From assembly GCF_012070565.1 (NCBI RefSeq), contig NZ_JAAQRO010000030.1:124001-188000 (forward strand): a DNA stretch of 64,000 nucleotides, read 5' to 3'. The notes under the pieces were generated by a model that searched no databases, was not told the origin of the DNA, and worked only from the letters and a program-made list of their open reading frames with translations. Source of the stretch: Anaerosporobacter faecicola. Its GTDB lineage: Bacteria; Bacillota; Clostridia; Lachnospirales; Lachnospiraceae. Both the position numbers and the translations under genes were made by a program. Positions 42,549 through 51,065 of the stretch are shown here, piece after piece. The first letter of the stretch is position 1. Every line of letters starts with the position of its first letter.

Positions 42549-44261
42549 ATGAATGAAAAGGATTACAAGTTTTCTGACCTAGTTTATGTAAGACCAGATT
42601 ATACTGCGATTCAAAATAGGATAAATGAACTTACAGAACAAATAAAAGAAGCGAAAGAATATAAGACCATACGTGATGTGATTTTAAAGAGTAATGAGAT
42701 TCAGATCGAACAGTCTTATGCAGAAAATGTTGCATGTATCCGCATGTATCAAGATTGCACCAATACGTTTTATGAAGAAGAAAGTCTAAAGAATTCTGAA
42801 GAGGCTACATATTTGGATTGGAATAAGCTAAGTAAAGCATTAATTGACTCTCCATTTGTAGGGCAGATTGAAGAAGAATTCGGAGTGCAGTACATCACCT
42901 TGCTTAAAAATAAGATTCAATTATTTGAAGAGGGAAAGGATCTAATTGTAAAAAGCCAGGCACTGGAAATGAAGTATCAACAGCTAAAAGCTAGCTTGAA
43001 GTTTGAAATAGACGGAAAGGTAGTAGGAGAAGCAGAGCTACTAAAATATTATGAGAGTCTAAACCGTGAGCAGAGAAAGAAAGCGGTAGAAGAACGGTAC
43101 AAAGTTTACATAAATCACAAAGACGAATTTGAAGACATCTTAAATCAATTAGTGGATCTTCGAATTGAGATTGCAAAGGCAAATGGGTTTGATAGTTATT
43201 TAGATTATATGAATCTTGAAAAAGGAAGAGTCGGTTATGGAGAAAAAGAACTGACGGGATTTTGCGATCAGGTAAAAGAAGTATTGGTTCCATTTTGCAC
43301 GAAATTAAATGAAGCAAAGAAGAGAAGATTAGGATTAACGGAGTTAAAAATCTACGATAATAGTATTCTATTTGCTGATGGAAACCCAGAACCAAAGGGG
43401 TCAAACAAAGAATTATTTGAGGCAGCAAGAAAAATGTATCATGAGTTATCAAAAGAAGCAGGAGAATTTTTTGATTTGATGCTTGCACATGAAATGATCG
43501 ATGCAGAGCCATCACAGAACAAGGTGGCAGGAATGGGATTCTGTGCAGATATTGCAAAAATTAAAATGCCATTTGTATTTGGTAATTTCAATGGGACGAT
43601 TTCGGATGTAACGGTACTAACACATGAGATTGGACACGCATTCCAAATGTATGCGTCAATGCAGAAACAGTCGTTAATACAATATAATGTTGCTGTTAAT
43701 GATATGGCTGAGGTTCCATCAAAGACAATGGAGCAATTTGCATATCCATTTGCAGAATATTTCTTTGGTGAGGATGCAGATAAGTTTCGATTTATGCATT
43801 TAAGTAATGTAATGGAGGAAATCTGTAGCTATTGTATGATACATGAGTATGAAACATATTTATACAATACTCCAGAAGCAACATCTAAGGAACGGGCATT
43901 GGAATACGCAAATGTGTATAAGAGATATATGCCAGATTACGACTTTGGTGAACTTGAAGATTACATCGAGCAAGGTGCAATGTTATATGGCAATATGGGA
44001 ATTTATATGTTCCCACGATACTTAATTAGCTATTCTTTATCCAATATGTGTGCCTTAGAATTTAAGCAGAAGATGATTGAAAATCCGAAAGAAGCTTGGG
44101 AAGACTATAGCAAGCTTTGTAGTGCCGGTGGCAGTTTGGGATACCCAGAACTATTACATACAGCAGGTTTGAGCCTTGCATATGAAGAGGGTGTCGTTAC
44201 ACGAGTAACAAAGCGTGCGCAAGAGATTTTGGAAGAGTATATGGAAAAAGAATTGATATAG
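42549..44261 (+). CDS. M3-family oligoendopeptidase (PepF-like)
   Basis: This 570-aa protein has the M3 zinc motif LTHEIGHAFQ (HExxH) near residue 360, a downstream Glu-rich helix (EVPSKTMEQ), and the helical fold typical of PepF/thimet-type peptidases. It degrades short peptides in the cytosol. There is no signal peptide. The ribosome site AAGGAGATC supports the ATG. Confidence 0.9.
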   Translation: MNEKDYKFSDLVYVRPDYTAIQNRINELTEQIKEAKEYKTIRDVILKSNEIQIEQSYAENVACIRMYQDCTNTFYEEESLKNSEEATYLDWNKLSKALIDSPFVGQIEEEFGVQYITLLKNKIQLFEEGKDLIVKSQALEMKYQQLKASLKFEIDGKVVGEAELLKYYESLNREQRKKAVEERYKVYINHKDEFEDILNQLVDLRIEIAKANGFDSYLDYMNLEKGRVGYGEKELTGFCDQVKEVLVPFCTKLNEAKKRRLGLTELKIYDNSILFADGNPEPKGSNKELFEAARKMYHELSKEAGEFFDLMLAHEMIDAEPSQNKVAGMGFCADIAKIKMPFVFGNFNGTISDVTVLTHEIGHAFQMYASMQKQSLIQYNVAVNDMAEVPSKTMEQFAYPFAEYFFGEDADKFRFMHLSNVMEEICSYCMIHEYETYLYNTPEATSKERALEYANVYKRYMPDYDFGELEDYIEQGAMLYGNMGIYMFPRYLISYSLSNMCALEFKQKMIENPKEAWEDYSKLCSAGGSLGYPELLHTAGLSLAYEEGVVTRVTKRAQEILEEYMEKELI

Positions 44262-44273
44262 GCTCCACATGTA

Positions 44274-44317
44274 CTTCTCCTTTCATATAGATACGGGGAA
44301 CTCGATCAAATAGGAGA
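44274..44317 (+). repeat. Structured repeat copy I
   Basis: TTCTCCT pairs with AGGAGA(T) as the outer stem around GATACGGGGAACTCGATC (44290-44307). TTACAGAAATTAC follows, a sequence also seen in part after other copies. It begins 16 bases after the peptidase stop. Confidence 0.65.
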
Positions 44318-44360
44318 TAGTATTACAGAAATTACAAATACAACTTAAAATAAGTGAAAT

Positions 44361-44405
44361 AAGGGTGCAATCCAATTTGTTTTATTTGGATGTACCTTTA
44401 TTTTT
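44361..44405 (+). terminator. Terminator after copy I
   Basis: GGGTGCAATCCAA and TTTGGATGTACCT pair around a T-rich loop and are followed by TTATTTTT. Confidence 0.75.
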
Positions 44406-44679
44406 ATGTTTGGAACTATTAGGCTAAGAATAATTAACGGAAAAGTGTACCAAAGTCTAATTTGGTATGTGGTTGTAAAGAATAAACGACAGGAAGTAAG
44501 AAATGCTGCTATGCTGATTGGATCTCCTATTTATTGTAGTGCGAAGTTTGAGCGAATAATAAGGAACGAGAATTAAATATAAAATGATTGAGAATAATAG
44601 AATGAGAATGTTATGAAATGCAAGCAATTTGGTGAACAACTTGCAAATATATAAAATATAGAAGTGGAGTAATACTGTT

Positions 44680-45375
44680 ATGTCATGTCGAGAATGCAGC
44701 AGAAACAATTGTACGGACAAGGTATTCATCTTTTCTTCTCTTTCGAATAAAGAATTACAAGAAATTTTTTTGCTAATCGAACATCAGACCATCAAGAAAG
44801 GCGAACTTTTACTTCGGGATGGAGAAGAGGTAAAAGCTTTAATTATCATAAATGAAGGTCGGTTAAAGAGATTTCAGTATACCAAAGAGGGAAGAGAACA
44901 AATTTTGGATATTATGAAGAGTGGTGATTGCATTGGAGAGTTACATTTGTTGAAAGATGATAAATTCGATGGGTACGTACAAGCAATTACCGATTGCAAA
45001 ATCTGTACATTAAAGAAAGAAAAGTTTCATAATTTGTTGATTCACAATCCTGAAATGAGTTTCAAAGTATTGGAGTTATTAGGTGAGCGTCTTCAACAAA
45101 TGGAGCGACTTGCGATTGCCCTAGCGGATAAGGATGGTGAGGTGAAACTGGCATACATTCTAGACGATCTAGCCAGTAACTACGGAAAGAAGGAGGGAAA
45201 CAAAGTTGTGATTGAACTTCCGTTGTCCAAGGAAGAGATGGCATTTTATGCAGGAGTTACAAGAGAAACGTTAAGTAGAAAATTAAAAAAATTTTGCGAT
45301 TATAAAATAATAAATATGGTTGGGCATAAACAAATTGAGATTCTTGATTATGAGGCATTACAGAATTATTTATAG
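44680..45375 (+). CDS. Crp/Fnr-family regulator with N-terminal Cys cluster
   Basis: This 231-aa protein has a cyclic-nucleotide-binding-type sensor domain (about 20-140) and a C-terminal HTH (LSKEEMAFYAGVTRETLSRKLKKFCDY). The N-terminus MSCRECSRNNC has Cys3, Cys6 and Cys11; Cys104 and Cys107 follow in the sensor domain. Such a set could hold an iron-sulfur cluster as in Fnr. GapN and an oxidoreductase follow, so redox control of those genes is plausible. A TTGA..TCAC dyad near 45521-45536, before GapN, may be its site. Confidence 0.8.
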   Translation: MSCRECSRNNCTDKVFIFSSLSNKELQEIFLLIEHQTIKKGELLLRDGEEVKALIIINEGRLKRFQYTKEGREQILDIMKSGDCIGELHLLKDDKFDGYVQAITDCKICTLKKEKFHNLLIHNPEMSFKVLELLGERLQQMERLAIALADKDGEVKLAYILDDLASNYGKKEGNKVVIELPLSKEEMAFYAGVTRETLSRKLKKFCDYKIINMVGHKQIEILDYEALQNYL

Positions 45376-45403
45376 TAATAGAATGAAAAGAACAGTATGA
45401 GAA

Positions 45404-45446
45404 ACACACTGAAAGCTGGATTAGTAGATCAGCTTTTGGGGTGTTT
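45404..45446 (+). terminator. Terminator after Crp/Fnr gene
   Basis: CACACTGAAAGCTG pairs imperfectly with CAGCTTTTGGGGTG over a 10-base loop, followed by TTTTTTT. Confidence 0.7.
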
Positions 45447-45520
45447 TTTTAGATAGGAAAGTTTTTAAATCACATCGAAGAAACCTTCCAGGGGATACAC
45501 ACAAAATGATTTTTTTAAAT

Positions 45521-45536
45521 TTGATTTAAGTCACAG
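45521..45536 (+). promoter_or_regulatory. Candidate Crp/Fnr-type operator before GapN
   Basis: TTGATTTAAGTCAC keeps a partial Fnr-like dyad (TTGA-N6-TCA). It lies 67 bases before the preferred GapN start and downstream of the Crp/Fnr gene. Confidence 0.3.
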
Positions 45537-45602
45537 AAGGAAAGATAAAAGTCAGATATAATGAGCTCATCAAAGCAAGTAAAAAACAGAAAGGGAAAAG
45601 CT

Positions 45603-46994
45603 ATGGATCATAACAAAATTAATATAAATTCCCCAATTTCAAATAAATTGATTGGACAAGTAGATGCAATGTCCAAAGAAGAAGTAGATAGCATTATAGG
45701 TAAAGCAAGAAAAAGTTGGCCTGAATGGAACAACAAAAGCAGTTCTGAGAGAATGAAATATTTATATCGTGCTGCTGAGCTTCTATTAGAACGAGCTGAT
45801 GAATTATCGGATCTAATGGTTCTTGAGGTAGGCAAAGATAAAAAGAGTGCGTATTCAGAAGTAGTAAGAACAGCGGAAATGATTCAATCTACAGCAGATA
45901 TAGCAAAAAGCCTAAATGGAGGAATGATTCCTGCAGACAATTTCCCAGGGGGGGCTAAAGGAAAGTTTGCTATAACCAAAAGAGAATCACTAGGAGTAGT
46001 ACTTGCCGTTTCACCATTTAATTATCCAGTTAATTTAGCGGCATCAAAAATTGCACCAGCATTAGTTGCAGGGAATGTAGTAGTATTTAAGCCGGCAACA
46101 CAAGGTAGTCTTTCCGGAATATTTCTTGCAAATGTTTTTAAGGAAGCAGGGATTCCAGATGGGGTGCTTAGTGTAGTTACAGGAAAAGGTAGCGAAATAG
46201 GTGATTATATCGTAACGCATGCAGGAATTGACTTTATTAATTTCACAGGTAGTACGGAGGTTGGACAGCATATAGCATCACAATCAAGGATGATTCCTTT
46301 ACTCATGGAGTTAGGCGGAAAGGACGCTGCAATCGTACTAGAAGATGCAGATTTAGAATTGGCTGCAAAACATATTGTAGCAGGTGCATTTTCTTACTCA
46401 GGACAACGTTGTACGGCAATCAAACGAATACTTGTATTGGAAAGTAAAGCAGAAGATTTAATTAAGAAGATTCTGGTACGTTTGGGTGAATTAAAAGTTG
46501 GAAATCCAATCGATACGAAAGACGGAATCGATGTTGTTCCACTTATTAGCCAAAATGCAGCTGATTTTGTAGAAGAATTAATTGTAGATGCAAAAGAAAA
46601 AGGTGCTAAGGTATTGTTTGGGGGACAAAGAGAAGGAAATCTAATTCACCCTACTTTGCTTGATCATGTAACAACGGATATGAGAGTGGCATGGGAAGAA
46701 CCCTTTGGTCCAGTATTACCAATTCTTCGTGTGAAATCTATGGAAGAAGCAATTGACCTTGCCAATCAGTCGGAATATGGACTACAGAGTGCAGTATTTA
46801 CCACAGATATGAATAAAGCATTGGAAGTAGCAGAGAAATTAGAGGTAGGAACCGTTCAGATTAACAATAAGACAGAGAGAGGACCAGATAACTTACCATT
46901 CTTAGGAGTAAAGAATTCTGGTTTGGGCGTTCAAGGAATTCAGTATTCCATTGAAGCAATGACAAGATTGAAATCAACAGTAATTAATTTATAA
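45603..46994 (+). CDS. gapN: NADP-dependent non-phosphorylating GAPDH
   Basis: The start chosen is ATG 45603 (463 aa), with GAAAGGG upstream; an ATG at 45561 would add 14 residues. It matches GapN closely: SPFNYPVNLAASKIAPALVAGN, FTGSTEVGQ, MELGGKDAAIVLEDADLE (catalytic Glu), SGQRCTAIKR (catalytic Cys), WEEPFGPVLPI, and NNKTERGPDNLPFLGVKNSG at the end. GapN oxidises glyceraldehyde-3-phosphate to 3-phosphoglycerate and yields NADPH, without ATP. It lies 16 bases from a ferredoxin-NADP-reductase-like gene, so both serve redox balance. Confidence 0.9.
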   Translation: MDHNKININSPISNKLIGQVDAMSKEEVDSIIGKARKSWPEWNNKSSSERMKYLYRAAELLLERADELSDLMVLEVGKDKKSAYSEVVRTAEMIQSTADIAKSLNGGMIPADNFPGGAKGKFAITKRESLGVVLAVSPFNYPVNLAASKIAPALVAGNVVVFKPATQGSLSGIFLANVFKEAGIPDGVLSVVTGKGSEIGDYIVTHAGIDFINFTGSTEVGQHIASQSRMIPLLMELGGKDAAIVLEDADLELAAKHIVAGAFSYSGQRCTAIKRILVLESKAEDLIKKILVRLGELKVGNPIDTKDGIDVVPLISQNAADFVEELIVDAKEKGAKVLFGGQREGNLIHPTLLDHVTTDMRVAWEEPFGPVLPILRVKSMEEAIDLANQSEYGLQSAVFTTDMNKALEVAEKLEVGTVQINNKTERGPDNLPFLGVKNSGLGVQGIQYSIEAMTRLKSTVINL

Positions 46995-47010
46995 GGATAG
47001 GAGTATTGAA

Positions 47011-47757
47011 ATGGAAAGATGGAAAGGATTTCGGGAAGCAAAAGTTGTAAAAAGAGTTGAAGAGAATAAATATATTGTCTCTTTATATATAAAAGTGATG
47101 GATGAGGAAGGGGAACTTCCAGATTATTTGCCAGGGCAATTTATTGCAGTAAAAGTCCCAATGGACGATGGAACTTTATCAAAATCTAGACAATATACGT
47201 TGTCGTCTATATCCAATGGAGAGTATTATAGAATCAGTGTAAAGCGTGAAGAAGAGGGCCAAGTCAGCAAATTTGTATTTGATCATGTAAAAGAAGGAAA
47301 TACTATTCACATTACTGCACCTGCAGGTAAATTTGTTCTCAAAGAAGGGAACAAGCCGGTTGTATTAATCGGAGGCGGTATTGGTATTACACCGATGTTA
47401 ACAATGGCCATGGCGGCAGAGAAAGAAAAGCGTTCTTCTCATCTGATCTATAGTCTTCCTAATACAGAGTTTATGGCATTTAGAGATGAAATTAATAAAC
47501 TTTCGGGTGCTCATGTCAATACAACAATTGTTTATACCAGACCACTAGAAACCGATGTAATGGGGAAAGACTATGATGAAAAAGGACGATTAACAAAAGA
47601 GTGGTTGGAACGTAACATCCAGAAAGATGCAGAGGTTTATTTCTGTGGACCGGTTCCATTTATGAAAGCGATGTATCAAAACTTACTTCAGATTGGCTTT
47701 TCAGACGATAACATCAGTTTTGAAATGTTTGTACCAGGTGTTGATATAAGAAAATAA
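47011..47757 (+). CDS. FAD/NAD(P)-binding oxidoreductase (Hmp reductase-like)
   Basis: This 248-aa protein has the ferredoxin-reductase fold: SRQYTLSS (FAD-binding R-x-Y-S/T-x-S), YRISVKRE, VLIGGGIGITPMLTMA (NAD(P)-binding) and EVYFCGPVPFMKAM. It resembles the reductase half of flavohaemoglobin without the globin domain or a 2Fe-2S domain. The electron acceptor is unknown. It forms an operon with gapN, which could supply its NADPH. Confidence 0.8.
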   Translation: MERWKGFREAKVVKRVEENKYIVSLYIKVMDEEGELPDYLPGQFIAVKVPMDDGTLSKSRQYTLSSISNGEYYRISVKREEEGQVSKFVFDHVKEGNTIHITAPAGKFVLKEGNKPVVLIGGGIGITPMLTMAMAAEKEKRSSHLIYSLPNTEFMAFRDEINKLSGAHVNTTIVYTRPLETDVMGKDYDEKGRLTKEWLERNIQKDAEVYFCGPVPFMKAMYQNLLQIGFSDDNISFEMFVPGVDIRK

Positions 47758-48095
47758 CAGAATGGAAAATGGGGAGAGCATTGGTGCTCTCCTCGTTTAA
47801 GTCCTATAATAGGAAACTCGTTTTTACCAACTTCCTTGTATATAATCGGTTAATATGATAGTATAGAAAAAAGGTGCAATTGATACAGTATATACATGAA
47901 TTCGTAGTTGAAAGACTCGATCGATTGTAATAATTAGGTATCAGTATTTTAGCTGAGTTGCTCAGTATGAGACATGCTAGAACAGTAACCAAAATAGAAA
48001 GGAGGAGCTTTTACATCAATTAAGAGAAGTTCGACTTGAAGACTTAGAAATTTTAACTAGAGATGAAATAATTAAGTACAAAGGAGAAGGAAGAT
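47758..48095. other. Intergenic region, terminator and no gene
   Basis: A hairpin (47773-47792) follows the oxidoreductase. A frame at 48011-48110 (HQLREVRLEDLEIL...) lacks any start and was not called. The remainder is AT-rich. Confidence 0.4.
47773..47797 (+). terminator. Hairpin after oxidoreductase gene
   Basis: GGAGAGCA pairs with TGCTCTCC over a TTGG loop, followed by TCGTTT. The T-run is weak. Confidence 0.55.
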
Positions 48096-49619
48096 ATGGA
48101 GAAAAAAACACTAATTGAAGAATACATGGAGAAGATTTCGAAGATTCTAATTGTTGTGTATATGATAATTACTTATCTTATTGGACTTACATATACTGGA
48201 TTAAAGATGATAGGCTGGTATACACGCCCAAAAATCTGGCAATTTGTTGTGTATTTTGGTTGCTGTACATTTTATCTTGTTTTTGGTCTATATATATTAC
48301 GAAAAGTGAAAGATTACCATAAGAAATTAAGATACACAAAAATCTATTTTATAATTTTGTTGGCATTACAGACGACAACTTGCTTTGGGTTCTTTCCTGG
48401 GAAAACAAATTGGGCAATCATAATATTCTTTTTTATGTGTTCGGGTATGCTGATGGATTTTAAATATCAATTAAAAACATCGATTGTTCTTACCGTCTGT
48501 ATGGTTATCCAGATAGCCTTGCAACCGAACTTATTCTTACCTAGTCGTGGAGATAATTTTATTAGCGAATTAGTAATGGCAGTAGCAGTTTATGTCTGTG
48601 CTTTTGGGGCTATGTTATTAATGAATTACTTTGTGGAAGCATTTTTAGTTAATGCGAAAAAAGAAGAGATTGCAAAGAATGAAAATCGAATGAAAATTAT
48701 ATTAGACAAGTCCAGTGAAGTTTCACTCACCTTAGTAGAAAGTACGGGGGAGATCTCGAGTTTGATTCAATCAGAAAGTGCTGCTTCAGAGGAATTGAGT
48801 GCAATTACGGAAGAACTAGATTCTTTAAATGAAGAGATGGTAAAAAGAGCAGATCAAAGTCATAGTAATCTGAAACAGCTTGTAGATGAAGGTCATAATC
48901 TTACGTCATTTGTACAAGATAGTATGGAAGCATTTTCAAAGTTAACAACTATGGCTATGTCTAGCGAGAGTGCGATTAAGAATTTGATGGATTCGAATCA
49001 AGAAGTAATGAAAGGAAATCAGAATACGGTCGTTGTTATTGAGAAGCAGGTGCAAGGAACCAATAAGATTCAAGAAACGATATCAAGTATTGAAGCAATT
49101 GCTGATTCGACGAATTTGCTTGCGTTAAACGCGGCGATCGAAGCGGCAAGAGCGGGAGATGCGGGGAAAGGATTTGCAGTTGTTGCAAATGAAATAGGAC
49201 AATTGTCAAAGAGTACGCAGAACCTATTAAAGGAAATTCAGGATGTACTACAAGAACTAAATAAAGATACACAGGAAACACAAAATCAGGTAGGAAAAAG
49301 TAAAGAGCAGATTATGCAGCAAAGTGAGGTACTAACTACTACGGTGCAATCAATCTGGAATATGCTTGAAGTTGTAAAAACATCTACGAATAATATCAAC
49401 TCAATTCAAGAATTGATTAGTAGACAAGAAGCTCTTTTACATAGAAATACTGAAAACAACAATGAGCTTCTTGAACAGATCCAAACACAAAATGCACAGT
49501 TCCATCAAATAGCATTAACGATACTGGATAATACACAGACGATTAATGATATCAACAAACAAATGGAGGGTGTTGGAAATATCACAGTGCAATTAAGTGA
49601 CTTGTTAAATGAATCTTGA
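48096..49619 (+). CDS. Methyl-accepting chemotaxis protein with six-TM sensor
   Basis: This 507-aa protein has about six membrane helices in residues 15-195 (no large extracellular loop) and then a cytoplasmic coiled-coil signalling domain. The tip motif is [31 protein letters not shown] near residue 346. No HAMP domain is clear. An integral-membrane sensor of this type could respond to membrane or lipophilic signals. It has no adjacent che genes. Ribosome site: AAAGGAGAAGG. Confidence 0.85.
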   Translation: MEKKTLIEEYMEKISKILIVVYMIITYLIGLTYTGLKMIGWYTRPKIWQFVVYFGCCTFYLVFGLYILRKVKDYHKKLRYTKIYFIILLALQTTTCFGFFPGKTNWAIIIFFFMCSGMLMDFKYQLKTSIVLTVCMVIQIALQPNLFLPSRGDNFISELVMAVAVYVCAFGAMLLMNYFVEAFLVNAKKEEIAKNENRMKIILDKSSEVSLTLVESTGEISSLIQSESAASEELSAITEELDSLNEEMVKRADQSHSNLKQLVDEGHNLTSFVQDSMEAFSKLTTMAMSSESAIKNLMDSNQEVMKGNQNTVVVIEKQVQGTNKIQETISSIEAIADSTNLLALNAAIEAARAGDAGKGFAVVANEIGQLSKSTQNLLKEIQDVLQELNKDTQETQNQVGKSKEQIMQQSEVLTTTVQSIWNMLEVVKTSTNNINSIQELISRQEALLHRNTENNNELLEQIQTQNAQFHQIALTILDNTQTINDINKQMEGVGNITVQLSDLLNES

Positions 49620-50008
49620 TACGGAGATAGGAATTCGCTATGCTTTTGAATGAAGGATACTACATAATCGAAGAACAAAAAGGAGTTTTGCGATAAGATT
49701 CCAGTGAATTGCAGAAGAAGTTAAAACCAAAAACAAGCCATTTAATGGCTTGTTTTTTTAGTACTGAAATAAAAAGTAAAGCGAATTATTTTCGTTTTGG
49801 TAATAAATTATTGCGAATTAAATGTTAGAAATAGGATATAATTTTGGTAAATAAGGTGAAATTACACCTTGTTTATTATATAATATTAAACATATTAAAC
49901 AATGCAAACTTCGCACTTGCAGTTTTTAGCAAGCATCTACTCTAGATATAATTTTGAAATTGCGATGTTTGCAAAATAAAAATAAGACTTGGGAGTGAGG
50001 ATGCTATT
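49620..50008. other. Intergenic region before transport locus
   Basis: Contains the MCP terminator (49731-49759), an inverted repeat AATAAGGTG/CACCTTGTTT near 49850-49876, and a likely promoter region for the transport operon with TATAAT-like boxes. No gene is seen. Confidence 0.45.
49731..49759 (+). terminator. Terminator after MCP gene
   Basis: AAACAAGCCAT pairs with ATGGCTTGTTT over a 3-base loop, followed by TTTT. Confidence 0.85.
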
Positions 50009-51046
50009 ATGAATAAATATGTGTTTTCCAAGTTTCAGATTGTAGTGGGGCTACTAATATCCTTTGCTGTTCTGTTAAGTGGATGTGGGAATAGACAAGT
50101 TGGCTATGACACTGGTATAGAGGGACCAGGGGATAACAACGAGTTAGTTGTCTATACATCTCACAAGGAAGAAGTTTATGAACCAATTATTAAAGAGTTT
50201 GAAGAACGTACAGGAATATGGGTTACTGTCATAGCAGGGGGGACGAATGAGTTGTTGGAGCAAATTGCTCTGGAAGGAGATTCTCCGGTATGTGATATTA
50301 TGTTTGGTGGTGGTGTTGAGAATCTGGAAGCATACAAAGATTATTTTCTGCCATATACCTGTTCAGAAGGGAAAGATATTGCGAAAGACTATCTATCTGC
50401 CGATGGTTGTTGGACACCATTTTCTTCGTTACCCATTGTATTTGTTTATAATAATAAATTGATTTATGAGTCAGCGGAACCAACAGGATGGAAGGATCTG
50501 CTTGGAGATAGGTGGAAAGGGAAGATTGCATTTGCTGATCCGAATACATCCGGTTCTAGTTATACAGCGTTAGCAACTTTGCTTCAAATCTTAAATCAAG
50601 ATCAGGAAAAGACGCTAAGAACGTTTGTGGATGCCTTAGATGGGAATGTATTAAGTGGCTCGGGTGATGTAATCGAGACAGTGGTGAATGGAACAAGGTT
50701 AGTTGGAATTACACTAGAAGAAACGGCAATGAAGCAAATTGCGGCTGGAGCGGATATTACTATGGTATATCCTAGGGAAGGAACAAGCGCTGTTCCAGAT
50801 GGTTGTGCAATTATTAAGAATGCGAGGAATGAAGATAACGCAAAACAATTTATAGAATTTATTATCAGTAAAGACGTGCAACAGTACATAGTGGACAAAT
50901 TTAACAGAAGGTCCGTAAGGGGTGACATCAAAGATTCCAAGGAGCCATTTAAGAATTTGAATGTAATTGACTTTGATATATCGAAAGCAAGCATTATTCA
51001 GAATGAAGTTTTGAAACAGTGGTCTGCGCTTATAGCAAACCGATAA
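50009..51046 (+). CDS. Extracellular solute-binding lipoprotein 1 (possible sensor partner)
   Basis: This 345-aa protein has a lipobox LLSGC (Cys about residue 26) after a signal helix. The fold pattern LVVYTSHKEEVYEPIIKEFEERTGI, then PNTSGSSYTALATLL and YPREGTSAVPDGCAIIKNA, fits family-1 binding proteins of the ferric/hexose-phosphate group (AfuA/FbpA-like). It sits directly before the histidine kinase gene (ten-base gap). That placement recalls HptA, the binding protein that works with the HptS kinase in sensing, so it may act as a sensor rather than as the transporter's own receptor. Confidence 0.8.
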   Translation: MNKYVFSKFQIVVGLLISFAVLLSGCGNRQVGYDTGIEGPGDNNELVVYTSHKEEVYEPIIKEFEERTGIWVTVIAGGTNELLEQIALEGDSPVCDIMFGGGVENLEAYKDYFLPYTCSEGKDIAKDYLSADGCWTPFSSLPIVFVYNNKLIYESAEPTGWKDLLGDRWKGKIAFADPNTSGSSYTALATLLQILNQDQEKTLRTFVDALDGNVLSGSGDVIETVVNGTRLVGITLEETAMKQIAAGADITMVYPREGTSAVPDGCAIIKNARNEDNAKQFIEFIISKDVQQYIVDKFNRRSVRGDIKDSKEPFKNLNVIDFDISKASIIQNEVLKQWSALIANR

Positions 51047-51065
51047 AGAAAAGAGGGTGGTTTCT

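Larger units (their letters stand above)
44262..44679. other. Intergenic region with repeat copy I and terminator
   Basis: Contains repeat copy I (44274-44317) and a terminator (44361-44405). The rest is AT-rich and includes the upstream region of the Crp/Fnr gene; no gene is seen. Confidence 0.45.

Noticed and set aside
42991..43557. 188-codon minus-strand open frame
   Set aside because: It is antisense to the well-supported oligoendopeptidase and resembles no protein family.
48011..48110. Open frame HQLREVRLEDLEIL... before the MCP gene
   Set aside because: It has a GGAGG upstream but no start codon at any usable distance; probably chance or a broken remnant.
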